Assembly: GCA_004557805.1 (NCBI GenBank)
Contig: SFFS01000034.1
Coordinates: 1 to 17,332 of the forward strand
Length of the DNA stretch: 17,332 bases
Direction of reading: 5' to 3'
From: Clostridiales bacterium
GTDB lineage: Bacteria; Bacillota; Clostridia; Christensenellales; Aristaeellaceae
Notes under the pieces: generated by a model
What the model saw: the letters and a program-made list of their open reading frames with translations, nothing else
What the model was told of the DNA's origin: nothing
Database searches by the model: none
In this document: in pieces, positions 6,569-13,780 of the stretch
How the letters are laid out: each line of letters starts with the position of its first letter
Numbering within the stretch: position 1 is the first letter of the stretch
Program-made: the position numbers and the translations under genes

Positions 6569-9043
6569 ATGCCTAAGTCTCAATTTGTTGATCCGGTTGA
6601 ACTGCGCAAGCCTGGTTTTATCAAGTTCAACGATATTCCCGTGAACCAGTATCAGAAGACCGTCAAGCAGTCCAAGGCGGACGGCGAGGGTTTCTCGGAC
6701 GCTGATTACAAGCGGATTTTCCGTGATATGGCGTACATTCGCGAGTTCGAAACCATGCTGAATCTGGTCAAGACCCGCAGCGAATATCACGGCATCGCCT
6801 ACAACAACCCCGGCCCCGCCCACCTGTCTATGGGGCAGGAAGCCGCTGCGGTCGGCACTGCGTATGTGCTCGATACCAACGATTTCTGCTTCGGCAGCCA
6901 CCGCAGCCATGGCGAACTGCTTGCCAAGGCGTTCTCCTCCATCGAGAAGCTCGGCGATGCGGAGCTGGAACAGATCATGCGCGAGTATTTCTGCGGCAAG
7001 ATCCTCAGCCGCGTTGAGGGCGGCCAGAACTCCGTGAAGGAGCTGGCGATGGATTTCTTCCTCTACGGCGCGATCTCCGAAATCTTCGGCCGTGAGACCG
7101 GCTTCAACCTCGGCCTTGGCGGCTCAATGCATACGTTCTTCATGCCCTTCGGCATCTATCCGAACAACGCGCTCGTCGGCGGCTCCGCCGATATCGCGAC
7201 CGGCGCGGCGCTCTTCAAGCGCGTCAACCGCAAGCCGGGCATCGTGGTCGGCAACTTCGGCGACGGCGCCATCGGTTGCGGCCCCGTGTGGGAAGCAATG
7301 AACTTCGCGGCGATGGATCAGCTGACGCAGCTGTGGCCCGACGAAATGAAGGGCGGCCTGCCGATCCTGTTTAACATCTACAATAACAGCTACGGCATGG
7401 GCGGCCAGACCCGCGGCGAAACCATGTGCTACGATTACGTGGCGCGCATCGGCGCGATCACCCCGAGCGAGATGCTGGCCGAGCGTGTGGACGGCTTCAA
7501 CCCGTTGGCCGTCATCGACGCGACCAAGCGCAAGAAGGAAGCCATCCTCGACCGCAAGGGCCCGGCGCTTCTCGACGTGGTGACCTACCGCTTCAGCGGC
7601 CACAGCCCGTCTGACAGCAACAACTATCGTACCAAGGAAGAGATCGACGCCTGGATGGCGCAGGATCCGCTGATCACCTATCGTCAGCAGCTGGTTGAGG
7701 CCGGCGTTGCGACTGACGCTGAATGCGAAGCCATCCTGGAAGAAGCCGGCGCCGCGATTGAAAAGGCCTACAAGAAGGCCATCGATCTGGAAATCAGCCC
7801 GCGCATCGATCTGGAAAAGAATCACAACATTATCGCCGATCTTATGTATTCCAACGAAGTCCGCCCGAGCATGGATCCCGGCCGCGCGCCCGACGTACTT
7901 ACCAAGTATGAGGATAACAGCCGCGTGCAGTCCATCGCGCGCAAGGAACGCTGGGCGTTCGACGCGGAGGGCAAGCCCGTCTCCAAGAACAAGGTGTTCC
8001 AATTCCGCGAGGCGCTCTTTGAAGCGATTATGACCCGCTTCTACGAGGATCCGACGCTGTGCTTCTATGGCGAAGACGTGCGCGATTGGGGCGGCGCTTA
8101 CGCCGTTTCCCGCGGCATGATGGAATCCATCCCGTATCAGCGTCTGTTCAACGCGCCGATTTCTGAAGGCGCCATCGTCGGCACTGCCGTCGGCTACTGC
8201 ATGTGCGGCGGCCGCGCCATCGCCGAACTGATGTACTGCGACTTCCTCGGCCGCGCGGGCGACGAAGTGTTCAACCAGATGAGCAAGTGGCAGGCCATGA
8301 GCGCCGGCATCATCAAGATGCCGCTGGTGCTGCGCTTGTCCGTCGGCAGCAAATACGGCGCGCAGCATTCGCAGGACTGGTCCAGCCTCTGCACGCATAT
8401 CCCCGGCCTGAAGGTTGCGTTCCCGGCCACGCCGTACGACGCGAAGGGCCTGATGAACGCCGCGCTCGTCGGCACCGACCCGGTTGTGTTCCTGGAGAGC
8501 CAGCGCATTTACGATGTGGGCGAACAGTTCCACAAGGGCGGCGTGCCGGAAGGCTTCTACACCGTTGAATTCGGCGATCCCGATGTGAAGATCGAGGGCA
8601 AGGATATCACCATCCTGTCCATCGGCGCGGTGCTTTACCGTGTGCTCGATGCGGTGAAGGAACTGAAAGAGAAGTACGGCATGGAAGCCGAGGTCATCGA
8701 CGCGCGCACGCTCGTGCCGTTCAACTACGAGAAGGTGCTCGCCTCCGTGAAGAAGACCGGCCGCATCGTCCTGGTCAGCGACGCCTGCCAGCGCGGCAGC
8801 TTCCTCAACGACATGGCCCGCAACATCACCGAGATGGCGTTCGACGAGCTCGACGCGCCGCCGGTTGTGATCGGCGCGAAGAACTGGATCACGCCTGCTC
8901 ATGAGCTGGAGACCTACTTCTTCCCGCAGGCCAGCTGGATCCTCGACGCGATCAACGAAAAGATCGTGCCGCTGCCGGGTTACACCCCCGTCACGAACCA
9001 GACGGTGGAGGAGCAGATCCGCATCGAAAAGGACGCGGAATAA
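6569..9043 (+). CDS. Fused alpha/beta thiamine-dependent 2-oxoacid dehydrogenase (E1)
   Basis: E1 decarboxylates a 2-oxoacid with thiamine diphosphate and transfers the acyl group to lipoyl-E2. At 824 residues this is a single-chain fusion of the two subunits that are usually separate. The alpha half (about 60-430) has PGPAHLSMGQEA, GSHRSHGE, GGSMH and the thiamine-binding GDG (231-233) paired with NN (272-273). The beta half (about 475-815) begins FQFREALFEAIMTRF and contains GEDVRDWGG, APISEGAIVGTAVG and GAQHSQDW. The spacing from GDG to NN is 38 residues rather than the usual 26 or so, because of an insertion around DQLTQLWPDEMKGG. GGAAGGAG at 6553-6560 sits 8 nt before the ATG. AAG strongly outnumbers AAA for Lys and C-ending codons abound, suggesting high expression. 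Pyruvate is the simplest substrate guess, but branched-chain oxoacids or acetoin remain possible. Confidence 0.92.
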   Translation: MPKSQFVDPVELRKPGFIKFNDIPVNQYQKTVKQSKADGEGFSDADYKRIFRDMAYIREFETMLNLVKTRSEYHGIAYNNPGPAHLSMGQEAAAVGTAYVLDTNDFCFGSHRSHGELLAKAFSSIEKLGDAELEQIMREYFCGKILSRVEGGQNSVKELAMDFFLYGAISEIFGRETGFNLGLGGSMHTFFMPFGIYPNNALVGGSADIATGAALFKRVNRKPGIVVGNFGDGAIGCGPVWEAMNFAAMDQLTQLWPDEMKGGLPILFNIYNNSYGMGGQTRGETMCYDYVARIGAITPSEMLAERVDGFNPLAVIDATKRKKEAILDRKGPALLDVVTYRFSGHSPSDSNNYRTKEEIDAWMAQDPLITYRQQLVEAGVATDAECEAILEEAGAAIEKAYKKAIDLEISPRIDLEKNHNIIADLMYSNEVRPSMDPGRAPDVLTKYEDNSRVQSIARKERWAFDAEGKPVSKNKVFQFREALFEAIMTRFYEDPTLCFYGEDVRDWGGAYAVSRGMMESIPYQRLFNAPISEGAIVGTAVGYCMCGGRAIAELMYCDFLGRAGDEVFNQMSKWQAMSAGIIKMPLVLRLSVGSKYGAQHSQDWSSLCTHIPGLKVAFPATPYDAKGLMNAALVGTDPVVFLESQRIYDVGEQFHKGGVPEGFYTVEFGDPDVKIEGKDITILSIGAVLYRVLDAVKELKEKYGMEAEVIDARTLVPFNYEKVLASVKKTGRIVLVSDACQRGSFLNDMARNITEMAFDELDAPPVVIGAKNWITPAHELETYFFPQASWILDAINEKIVPLPGYTPVTNQTVEEQIRIEKDAE

Positions 9044-9073
9044 TCCATAAGCGAGGTTACGGTTTGATTTTTA

Positions 9074-9088
9074 CCGCGCAAAGCGCGG
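9074..9088. repeat. Short inverted repeat in the pgi leader
   Basis: CCGCGC (9074-9079) and GCGCGG (9083-9088) form a perfect 6-bp stem with an AAA loop. No T run follows on the + strand, so it is a poor terminator for the E1 transcript by the usual rule. A TTTTT tract precedes it. Confidence 0.5.
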
Positions 9089-9112
9089 CGAAATCCGGCC
9101 GTCTCCCATAAA

Positions 9113-9160
9113 AACGGTTGCAACTGGATGGCGGAATTTTCTGCCATCCAGCTTTCCGTT
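9113..9160 (+). promoter_or_regulatory. Large stem-loop in the E1-pgi intergenic region
   Basis: CTGGATGGC (9124-9132) pairs perfectly with GCCATCCAG (9143-9151). The inner bases can add about three more pairs, and the flanking AACGG (9113-9117) can pair with CCGTT (9156-9160) across an internal loop. The following tract CTTTCC is a poor U run, so it may be a weak terminator of the dehydrogenase operon, a processing site, or a leader structure for pgi. The pgi ribosome binding site AAGGA (9174-9178) lies just downstream and is outside the stem. I see no convincing promoter in 9044-9187. Confidence 0.55.
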
Positions 9161-9187
9161 AACGACCTGAAGAAAGGATGATTTCCC

Positions 9188-10603
9188 ATGGAAGACAAGC
9201 TGATCAGGTTGGATGTAAATCACATGATGGCCGATATGCTCGGCCTGCAGTGCGGCGTGAACCCTGCCGAAGTGGACGCGCTGGCCGTGTTCGCCAAGCG
9301 CGCGCAGGAAAACGTGGCCGCCAAGCGCGGCACGGGGATGCTCGGCTGGACGGAGCTTCCTTACAACCAGGAAGAAGTCGTTGAAAAGCTGCTGAATGTA
9401 GCCGCGCATGTGCGCGAAAAGTTCGACGCGTTTGTCGTGCTGGGCATCGGAGGCTCCGCGCTGGGCCCGATCGCCATTCAGCAGGCGCTGAACCATCTGC
9501 ACTACAACGAACTACCCAAGGCCAAACGCAACGGCCCTCGGCTGTATGTCGAGGATAACGTCGATCCCGAGCGCATGGCGGCGCTTTTGGACGTGATCGA
9601 CCCGAAGACGACGTGCTTCAACGTCATCACCAAGTCCGGCGCGACGGCAGAGACGATGAGCCAGTATCTGATCGTGTCCGATCTGCTCAAGCGCGAAGTG
9701 GGCGAGGGCTGGCAGGAGCATATCATCGCTACTACCGACGAAAGCCGCGGCAATCTCATCAAGCTTGTCAAGAGCGAAGGGTTTGAATCGTTCGTCATCC
9801 CCAACGGCGTAGGCGGACGTTTCTCTGAAATGTGCCCGGTCGGCCTGTTGGCCGCCGCCGTGTGCGGCATCGATATCCGTGCGATGCTCCGCGGCGCCGC
9901 GATGATGGACGAAGCCTGCAAATCCTCCGACGTATGGAAGAACCCGGCGTTGCTGGAAGCCACGCTGCAATACATCTGCTCGGAAGAAATGGGCGTAAAC
10001 GTGCATGTTATGATGCCGTATGCCGACAGCCTGCGCTATATCGCCGACTGGTTCTGCCAGCTGTGGGCGGAGAGTCTCGGCAAAAACGTAACCCGCAAGG
10101 GCATGGCTGTCAACGTCGGGCAGACGCCTGTCAAATCGCTGGGCGTAACGGACCAGCATTCGCAGCTGCAGCTCTATACGGAAGGGCCGTACGACAAGGT
10201 CGTGACCTTCCTGAAGGTCGAGAATTATCGTGCGGAGACAAAGATTCCGCATGGCTGCGAGGAGATTCCCGATGTGGCGTTCCTTGGGGGAAAGAGCCAC
10301 AACCAGCTGATCCAGGCGGAACGTGTGGGCACGGAATATGCGCTGTATCGCGCCGGCCGCATGAGCCAGACGATCACGCTGCCCGAGGTAAACGCGAACA
10401 CGATCGGTCAGCTGCTGTATTTCTTCGAAATGACGACGGCATATATGGGCGAGTTCCTCGATATCGACGCGTTCAATCAGCCGGGCGTGGAAGAATCGAA
10501 GCTGGCGTCGTTTGCGGTGCTGGGCCATCCGGCCGAAAAATTCGCCAAGAAGCGCGACGAAATGGCCACCCAGCCGAAAGAAAAGGACAAGTACATTCTG
10601 TAA
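9188..10603 (+). CDS. pgi: Glucose-6-phosphate isomerase
   Basis: Pgi interconverts glucose 6-phosphate and fructose 6-phosphate in the cytoplasm. The 471-residue product is in the range of the short Gram-positive form (about 450). Recognisable elements are the sugar-phosphate-binding GIGGSALG (86-93), TKSGATAET (Lys149 onward), IPNGVGGRFSEM, LWAESLGK with the likely catalytic Glu, DQHSQLQLYTEGP with the conserved His, and the C-terminal QPGVEESKL that carries the conserved Lys. AAGGA at 9174-9178 is 9 nt before the ATG. It is preceded by a structured leader and followed by a terminator, so it may be a single-gene unit or the end of the dehydrogenase transcript. Nothing in the active site appears altered. 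Confidence 0.96.
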   Translation: MEDKLIRLDVNHMMADMLGLQCGVNPAEVDALAVFAKRAQENVAAKRGTGMLGWTELPYNQEEVVEKLLNVAAHVREKFDAFVVLGIGGSALGPIAIQQALNHLHYNELPKAKRNGPRLYVEDNVDPERMAALLDVIDPKTTCFNVITKSGATAETMSQYLIVSDLLKREVGEGWQEHIIATTDESRGNLIKLVKSEGFESFVIPNGVGGRFSEMCPVGLLAAAVCGIDIRAMLRGAAMMDEACKSSDVWKNPALLEATLQYICSEEMGVNVHVMMPYADSLRYIADWFCQLWAESLGKNVTRKGMAVNVGQTPVKSLGVTDQHSQLQLYTEGPYDKVVTFLKVENYRAETKIPHGCEEIPDVAFLGGKSHNQLIQAERVGTEYALYRAGRMSQTITLPEVNANTIGQLLYFFEMTTAYMGEFLDIDAFNQPGVEESKLASFAVLGHPAEKFAKKRDEMATQPKEKDKYIL

Positions 10604-10620
10604 TCGAAGGTTTACACAGA

Positions 10621-10652
10621 AACGGAGGGCTGCGGCTCTCCGTTTTGTTTTT
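10621..10652 (+). terminator. Intrinsic terminator after pgi
   Basis: ACGGAG (10622-10627) pairs with CTCCGT (10638-10643), enclosing a GC-rich ten-base loop, followed by the T-rich tract TTTTGTTTTT up to 10652. It is the only strong terminator seen downstream of pgi. Confidence 0.8.
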
Positions 10653-10713
10653 CCGAAAAGGCAATAGATCGCTGGAAAAAATTGGATATGAAAAAATAAT
10701 CAAATCAGGGAAC

Positions 10714-10743
10714 TTGCGGAGAGAATGGAACGTCCAACATAAT
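10714..10743 (+). promoter_or_regulatory. Possible promoter for the SH3-domain protein gene
   Basis: TTGCGG (10714-10719) and CATAAT (10738-10743) are separated by 18 nt. A short hairpin GCGGA-AACAA-TCCGC (10744-10758) lies immediately downstream, just ahead of the ribosome binding site. The promoter match is moderate; the A-rich stretch at 10676-10702 could act as an UP-like element. Confidence 0.4.
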
Positions 10744-10778
10744 GCGGAAACAATCCGCTTTGAAAGGAGGTTTGTTCC

Positions 10779-11495
10779 ATGAGGAAAACCCGTTCGTCCC
10801 TGATTTACAAAAGCTTTCTTTGCGTGATGCTGGCAGCTGCTCTGCTGCTGGCGGCGATCCCGGCGTTTGCGGCTGCACCGCTGACCGGAACCGTTCGCAA
10901 CCTCAACGGCGGCAGCTACGTCAATCTGCGCGAGCATCCCGCGTATTTCGGCAAAATTCTTGCGCGGATCAGTCTCGGAACGCAGGTTGAAATCATCGGC
11001 CGCGAAGGCGACTGGTACGCGGTGAACGTTTGTGGCAGGACTGGGTACATGCATTCGTTCTTCGTCCGCACGAGCGACGGCGCGTCCGCGCCCTGCATGG
11101 GCAGCGCGTATGTTCGCACCTATCATGGCGGCAAGCTGAACCTTCGCACCTATGCAAGCACCTGCGCGGATTCGCTTGGCAAGTTCGCCAGCGGCACGCC
11201 CGTGACGATCCTCGACTACCAGCCCACATGGTGCAAGGTATCCGTTTGCGGGAAGGTCGGCTACATGAAGAGCGAATACCTCGCAATCGGTACGGCCATG
11301 GCCGCAAAGCCGAACGTGAAGAAGGAAGCGGCGCAGACCGTAATCGACGCGTCCGTGCTCGTTCCTGCTCGTGAGCTTCCGGCGAATCCCTGCACGAATG
11401 AGAACAGAACCGGATTTGAAATGCCGAAATGGCAGCTTTCCTGGGCTGACCCGGCGCCCATCGTTCCCGAAAACTGCTTTATCCCCGTAAAATAA
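10779..11495 (+). CDS. Secreted protein with two bacterial SH3 domains
   Basis: The 238-residue product begins with a clear signal peptide: basic residues 1-11, a hydrophobic core (about 13-28) and an AFA cleavage motif at 29-31. Two SH3b-like repeats follow, about residues 36-93 (NGGSYVNLREHPAYFGKIL to GRTGYMHSFFV) and 105-170 (GGKLNLRTYASTCADSLGK to GKVGYMKSEYL). Each has the pattern of an NLR segment, a glycine-rich turn, a W-Y/K-V strand and a closing GYM. Such domains usually bind cell-wall or other extracellular ligands. No amidase, NlpC/P60 or other catalytic domain is attached, and the C-terminal 60 residues are low in recognisable motifs. AAAGGAGG (10763-10770) is 8 nt from the ATG and very strong. 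Surface or cell-wall binding is inference; no specific role in sporulation can be shown despite its position before spoIVB. Confidence 0.85.
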   Translation: MRKTRSSLIYKSFLCVMLAAALLLAAIPAFAAAPLTGTVRNLNGGSYVNLREHPAYFGKILARISLGTQVEIIGREGDWYAVNVCGRTGYMHSFFVRTSDGASAPCMGSAYVRTYHGGKLNLRTYASTCADSLGKFASGTPVTILDYQPTWCKVSVCGKVGYMKSEYLAIGTAMAAKPNVKKEAAQTVIDASVLVPARELPANPCTNENRTGFEMPKWQLSWADPAPIVPENCFIPVK

Positions 11496-11514
11496 CAGAC
11501 CGACTGCCGGTCTG
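11496..11514. repeat. Hairpin just after the SH3-protein stop codon
   Basis: CAGACCG (11496-11502) and CGGTCTG (11508-11514) form a perfect 7-bp stem with an ACTGC loop, beginning directly after the stop codon. AAAGAATC follows rather than a T run, so it is not a standard intrinsic terminator; it may protect the mRNA 3' end. Confidence 0.5.
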
Positions 11515-11595
11515 AAAGAATCTCTCCAGCCACTAAAACCGACTATGGATTCTTTTGCACAAAAGAAAAGGATCTGCGGTTATACAAAAGCTGCG

Positions 11596-11630
11596 CGCCG
11601 TCCCGCCTGTGGGACGGCGTTTTCCTTTTT
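11596..11630 (+). terminator. Strong intrinsic terminator upstream of spoIVB
   Basis: CGCCGTCCC (11596-11604) pairs with GGGACGGCG (11611-11619) around GCCTGT, followed by TTTTCCTTTTT up to 11630. It would isolate spoIVB from transcription of the SH3-protein gene. Confidence 0.88.
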
Positions 11631-11635
11631 GCGCC

Positions 11636-11666
11636 AGTATAGTTTTGCGCCGGAAGCCCCATTCTA
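11636..11666 (+). promoter_or_regulatory. Candidate sigma-G (forespore) promoter for spoIVB
   Basis: AGTATA (11636-11641) and CATTCTA (11660-11666) are separated by 18 nt. This fits the Bacillus sigma-G pattern (a -35 like GNATA and a -10 CATNNTA at 17-18 nt). It sits 6 nt after a strong terminator and about 30 nt before the spoIVB start. In Bacillus, spoIVB is a forespore gene under sigma-F and sigma-G. I see no competing sigma-A promoter here. Confidence 0.6.
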
Positions 11667-11694
11667 TTTGCAGAAAACAGCAGGAGGCGCTTTC

Positions 11695-12939
11695 ATGAAT
11701 GGCGTGAAAAGGATGAAAAAATGGATCGGCGTGCTGCTTTCCGCGCTTATTATTGCCGGAAATTATGCGCCGCAAACACAGGCGGTTGCGGCGCTGCCCG
11801 ATGCGGTGCAGGTACGGGCAGGCGAACTATGCCAGCTTTCGGTCGAGTGGCCGTATTCGCTTGCTGCCGCGGATGAAACCATGCAGGTGCTTTCCTCTTC
11901 GGACGCTGTGCTCGGCGTAATCGGCGAGAGGAGAAACACGTCCGAACTGACGGTTTCGCTGTTCGGGCTTCCTGTCAAAAAGATCGAAATGCACGTGCAG
12001 GAGGAGCGCGTGCTGTATCCCGGCGGGGAGAACATCGGCGCGGCGATGAATACGCAGGGCGTGCTGGTCGTCGGCATTTCCGGATTGACCGATGCGGACA
12101 GCCCTGCGCGGGCGGCCGGGCTGCGCGCAGGCGACGTGATTCTGGAAATTGACGGCCAGACGGCGCAGAGCGCCGCGCATCTGAGCGAGCTCGTTTCCCG
12201 CGGCGGAGAATCCCCGCTGAACGTGCGGTTTACGCGCAACGGCGTGGCGAAAGAGACCTCGCTCACACCGGCCAAGGACGCGCTCGATGGGCGCTACCGC
12301 CTGGGGCTGTGGGTGCGGGACAGCACGGCGGGCGTGGGGACGCTCAGCTTCTATGATCCGCAGACGAAAAGCTATGGCGCGCTTGGTCACGCCGTAACCG
12401 ACCTCGATACGGAAATTATCCTGCCCATCCGAGAGGGGACGATCCTGCGCTCGAATGTGGTGGGGATTCGCAAGGGCGAGCGGGGAAATCCCGGTGAGCT
12501 GCAGGGCACCTTCCTGCGCGACCGCGCCGAAATCGGCGATATCCGTAGCAATACCGAATTCGGTATTTTCGGCAAAGCGTCTGAACCGCTGACCAATCCG
12601 CTCTATCCAGACGGACTGCCGGTCGGTTCCAGAACGACGGTACACACCGGCCCTGCAAAGATTCTGACGACGCTCGACGATACGGGAATTCACGAATACG
12701 ACGTGGAAATCACGCGCGTCGCCCAGCAGGAAAACGCATCGCAAAAGAGCATGACGCTGCGCGTGACGGATCCGGTGCTGCTGGAGAAAACCGGCGGCAT
12801 CGTGCAGGGCATGAGCGGCAGCCCGATCCTGCAGGACGGTAGAATTATCGGCGCGGTAACGCATGTTTTCGTCAATAATCCCACACAGGGCTACGGCGTT
12901 TTCATCGACTGGATGCTGGAGCAGGCGGACGCTGTGTAA
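11695..12939 (+). CDS. spoIVB: SpoIVB serine peptidase (forespore signalling protease)
   Basis: SpoIVB is made in the forespore, crosses into the intermembrane space and cleaves SpoIVFA, which lets SpoIVFB activate pro-sigma-K in the mother cell. The start ATG 11695 follows AGGAGG (11682-11687) by 7 nt, giving 414 residues; the open frame extends upstream through the terminator and promoter and is not coding there. Features: N-terminal signal or anchor (about 8-32); a PDZ domain (about 110-195) with GLRAGDVILEIDG; and an S55-family peptidase domain. Catalytic residues match Bacillus: His232 in GALGHAVTD, Asp359 in VTDPVLL and Ser374 in GMSGSP, with the same 15-residue Asp-Ser spacing. The end, VTHVFVNNPTQGYGVFIDWML, is typical. 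Recognition is secure. Its usual upstream neighbour recN is absent here. Confidence 0.97.
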   Translation: MNGVKRMKKWIGVLLSALIIAGNYAPQTQAVAALPDAVQVRAGELCQLSVEWPYSLAAADETMQVLSSSDAVLGVIGERRNTSELTVSLFGLPVKKIEMHVQEERVLYPGGENIGAAMNTQGVLVVGISGLTDADSPARAAGLRAGDVILEIDGQTAQSAAHLSELVSRGGESPLNVRFTRNGVAKETSLTPAKDALDGRYRLGLWVRDSTAGVGTLSFYDPQTKSYGALGHAVTDLDTEIILPIREGTILRSNVVGIRKGERGNPGELQGTFLRDRAEIGDIRSNTEFGIFGKASEPLTNPLYPDGLPVGSRTTVHTGPAKILTTLDDTGIHEYDVEITRVAQQENASQKSMTLRVTDPVLLEKTGGIVQGMSGSPILQDGRIIGAVTHVFVNNPTQGYGVFIDWMLEQADAV

Positions 12940-12958
12940 AACGAATAGAATTTTTTTC

Positions 12959-12988
12959 GGCGCATGCCATCAGGGCGTGCGCCTTTTT
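12959..12988 (+). terminator. Intrinsic terminator between spoIVB and spo0A
   Basis: GGCGCATGCC (12959-12968) pairs with GGCGTGCGCC (12974-12983), one G-T pair, loop ATCAG, followed by TTTTT (12984-12988). It uncouples spo0A from the spoIVB transcript. Confidence 0.88.
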
Positions 12989-13017
12989 GCAGGAAATGGC
13001 CCGTTTCCGGCGAACTG
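12989..13017 (+). promoter_or_regulatory. Candidate sigma-H promoter for the spo0A homologue
   Basis: GCAGGAAAT (12989-12997) fits the sigma-H -35 pattern RnAGGAwWW at every position. GGCGAACTG (13009-13017), 11 nt downstream, fits the -10 pattern RnnGAATww except for C in place of T in GAAT and the last base. Bacillus spo0A has a sigma-H promoter (Ps). The predicted start point near 13023 leaves almost no leader for ATG 13025 and about 14 nt for ATG 13037. Confidence 0.45.
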
Positions 13018-13024
13018 TTATTAT

Positions 13025-13765
13025 ATGGGAAATGAAATGGGGTACGCGCTTGTTGCGGATTGTGACAGAAAAGCCGGAGCTGCCGCTGCCGAAACGCTCG
13101 AAAGCGCCGGCTGGCACGTCGCGTTTATGGAGAGCGGGCGCGGCGTGATCGAAGCCGTACAGTCTTCGCGCTTCGATTTGCTGATGATTTCGCTCGTACT
13201 GCTGGAATGGGACGGTTTGGCCGTTCTGGAAAGACTGCCCGCGCTTCGCCTGCGCAGGTATCCCTATACGGCGGTGCTGACGGCGCTGGGCGCGCCGCTG
13301 CGTGCGCGCGCGCTTTCGCTCGGCGCGGACTGCGCGCTGGCCAAGCCGGTTTCATCGCAGACGCTGCGGGAGATTGCGCTGCAATCGCAGAGCGAGATGT
13401 CCCGTCTGTCGGCTTCCGCGGCGGAAAAACGGCGCGAAAGCGCCCGGCAATGCGTTGCCTCGCTGGGCGTTCCGGAGCATTTGAAGGGATTCGAATACCT
13501 CTCGGACGCCGTAGCGCTTTGCAGCGCGGACGACCGGCTGCTTGAACGCGCCACGTCGATGCTGTATCCGAAGATTGCGCGGTTGCGCGGCGCGACGGCC
13601 GGAGGCGTGGAGCACGCCATCCGGCAGGCGGTTGAAACGACGTGGACGCGCGGCAACATGGACACGCTGCTGCGGCTTTTCGGCAACAGCATCGATCCGC
13701 AGCGCGGAAAGCCCACGAACATTGAATGTATTGCCCGCCTTGCGGAAGCGGTCTGCGAGGCCTGA
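13025..13765 (+). CDS. spo0A: Spo0A-family response regulator with Ser at the phosphoacceptor position
   Basis: Spo0A is the master DNA-binding regulator of sporulation entry, normally activated by phosphorylation. This product is 246 residues from ATG 13025 (242 from ATG 13037, which has a weak GGGA site 6 nt upstream; neither start is strong). The C-terminal effector domain (about 135-246) is convincing: LGVPEHLKGFEYL, LYPKIARLRG, VEHAIRQAVETTWTRGN and KPTNIECIA all follow Bacillus Spo0A. The receiver domain (about 5-125) is degenerate. VADCD replaces VADDN in the acidic pocket, and MISLVLLEWDGLAVLERL aligns with LDIIMPHLDGLAVLERL, placing Ser56 (TCG, 13190-13192) where Asp56 is expected. 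The switch Thr86 and Lys107 remain. The Ala/Gln/Ser-rich linker is shorter than usual. It lies directly behind spoIVB, the normal spo0A position, so it is probably the orthologue rather than a stray paralogue. Confidence 0.88.
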   Translation: MGNEMGYALVADCDRKAGAAAAETLESAGWHVAFMESGRGVIEAVQSSRFDLLMISLVLLEWDGLAVLERLPALRLRRYPYTAVLTALGAPLRARALSLGADCALAKPVSSQTLREIALQSQSEMSRLSASAAEKRRESARQCVASLGVPEHLKGFEYLSDAVALCSADDRLLERATSMLYPKIARLRGATAGGVEHAIRQAVETTWTRGNMDTLLRLFGNSIDPQRGKPTNIECIARLAEAVCEA

Positions 13766-13780
13766 AGCCAGGAGGAAAAA

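Noticed and set aside
7124..8902. 592-codon minus-strand open frame opposite E1
   Set aside because: Shadow of a strongly codon-biased E1 gene; no domain and no promoter at its 5' side.
11545..11694. 50-codon upstream extension of the SpoIVB frame
   Set aside because: It contains a strong terminator and a sigma-G-like promoter. A good ribosome binding site and a signal peptide start at 11695.
12863..13024. 54-codon upstream extension of the Spo0A frame
   Set aside because: It overlaps the spoIVB end and a strong terminator, and the receiver domain begins only after 13025.
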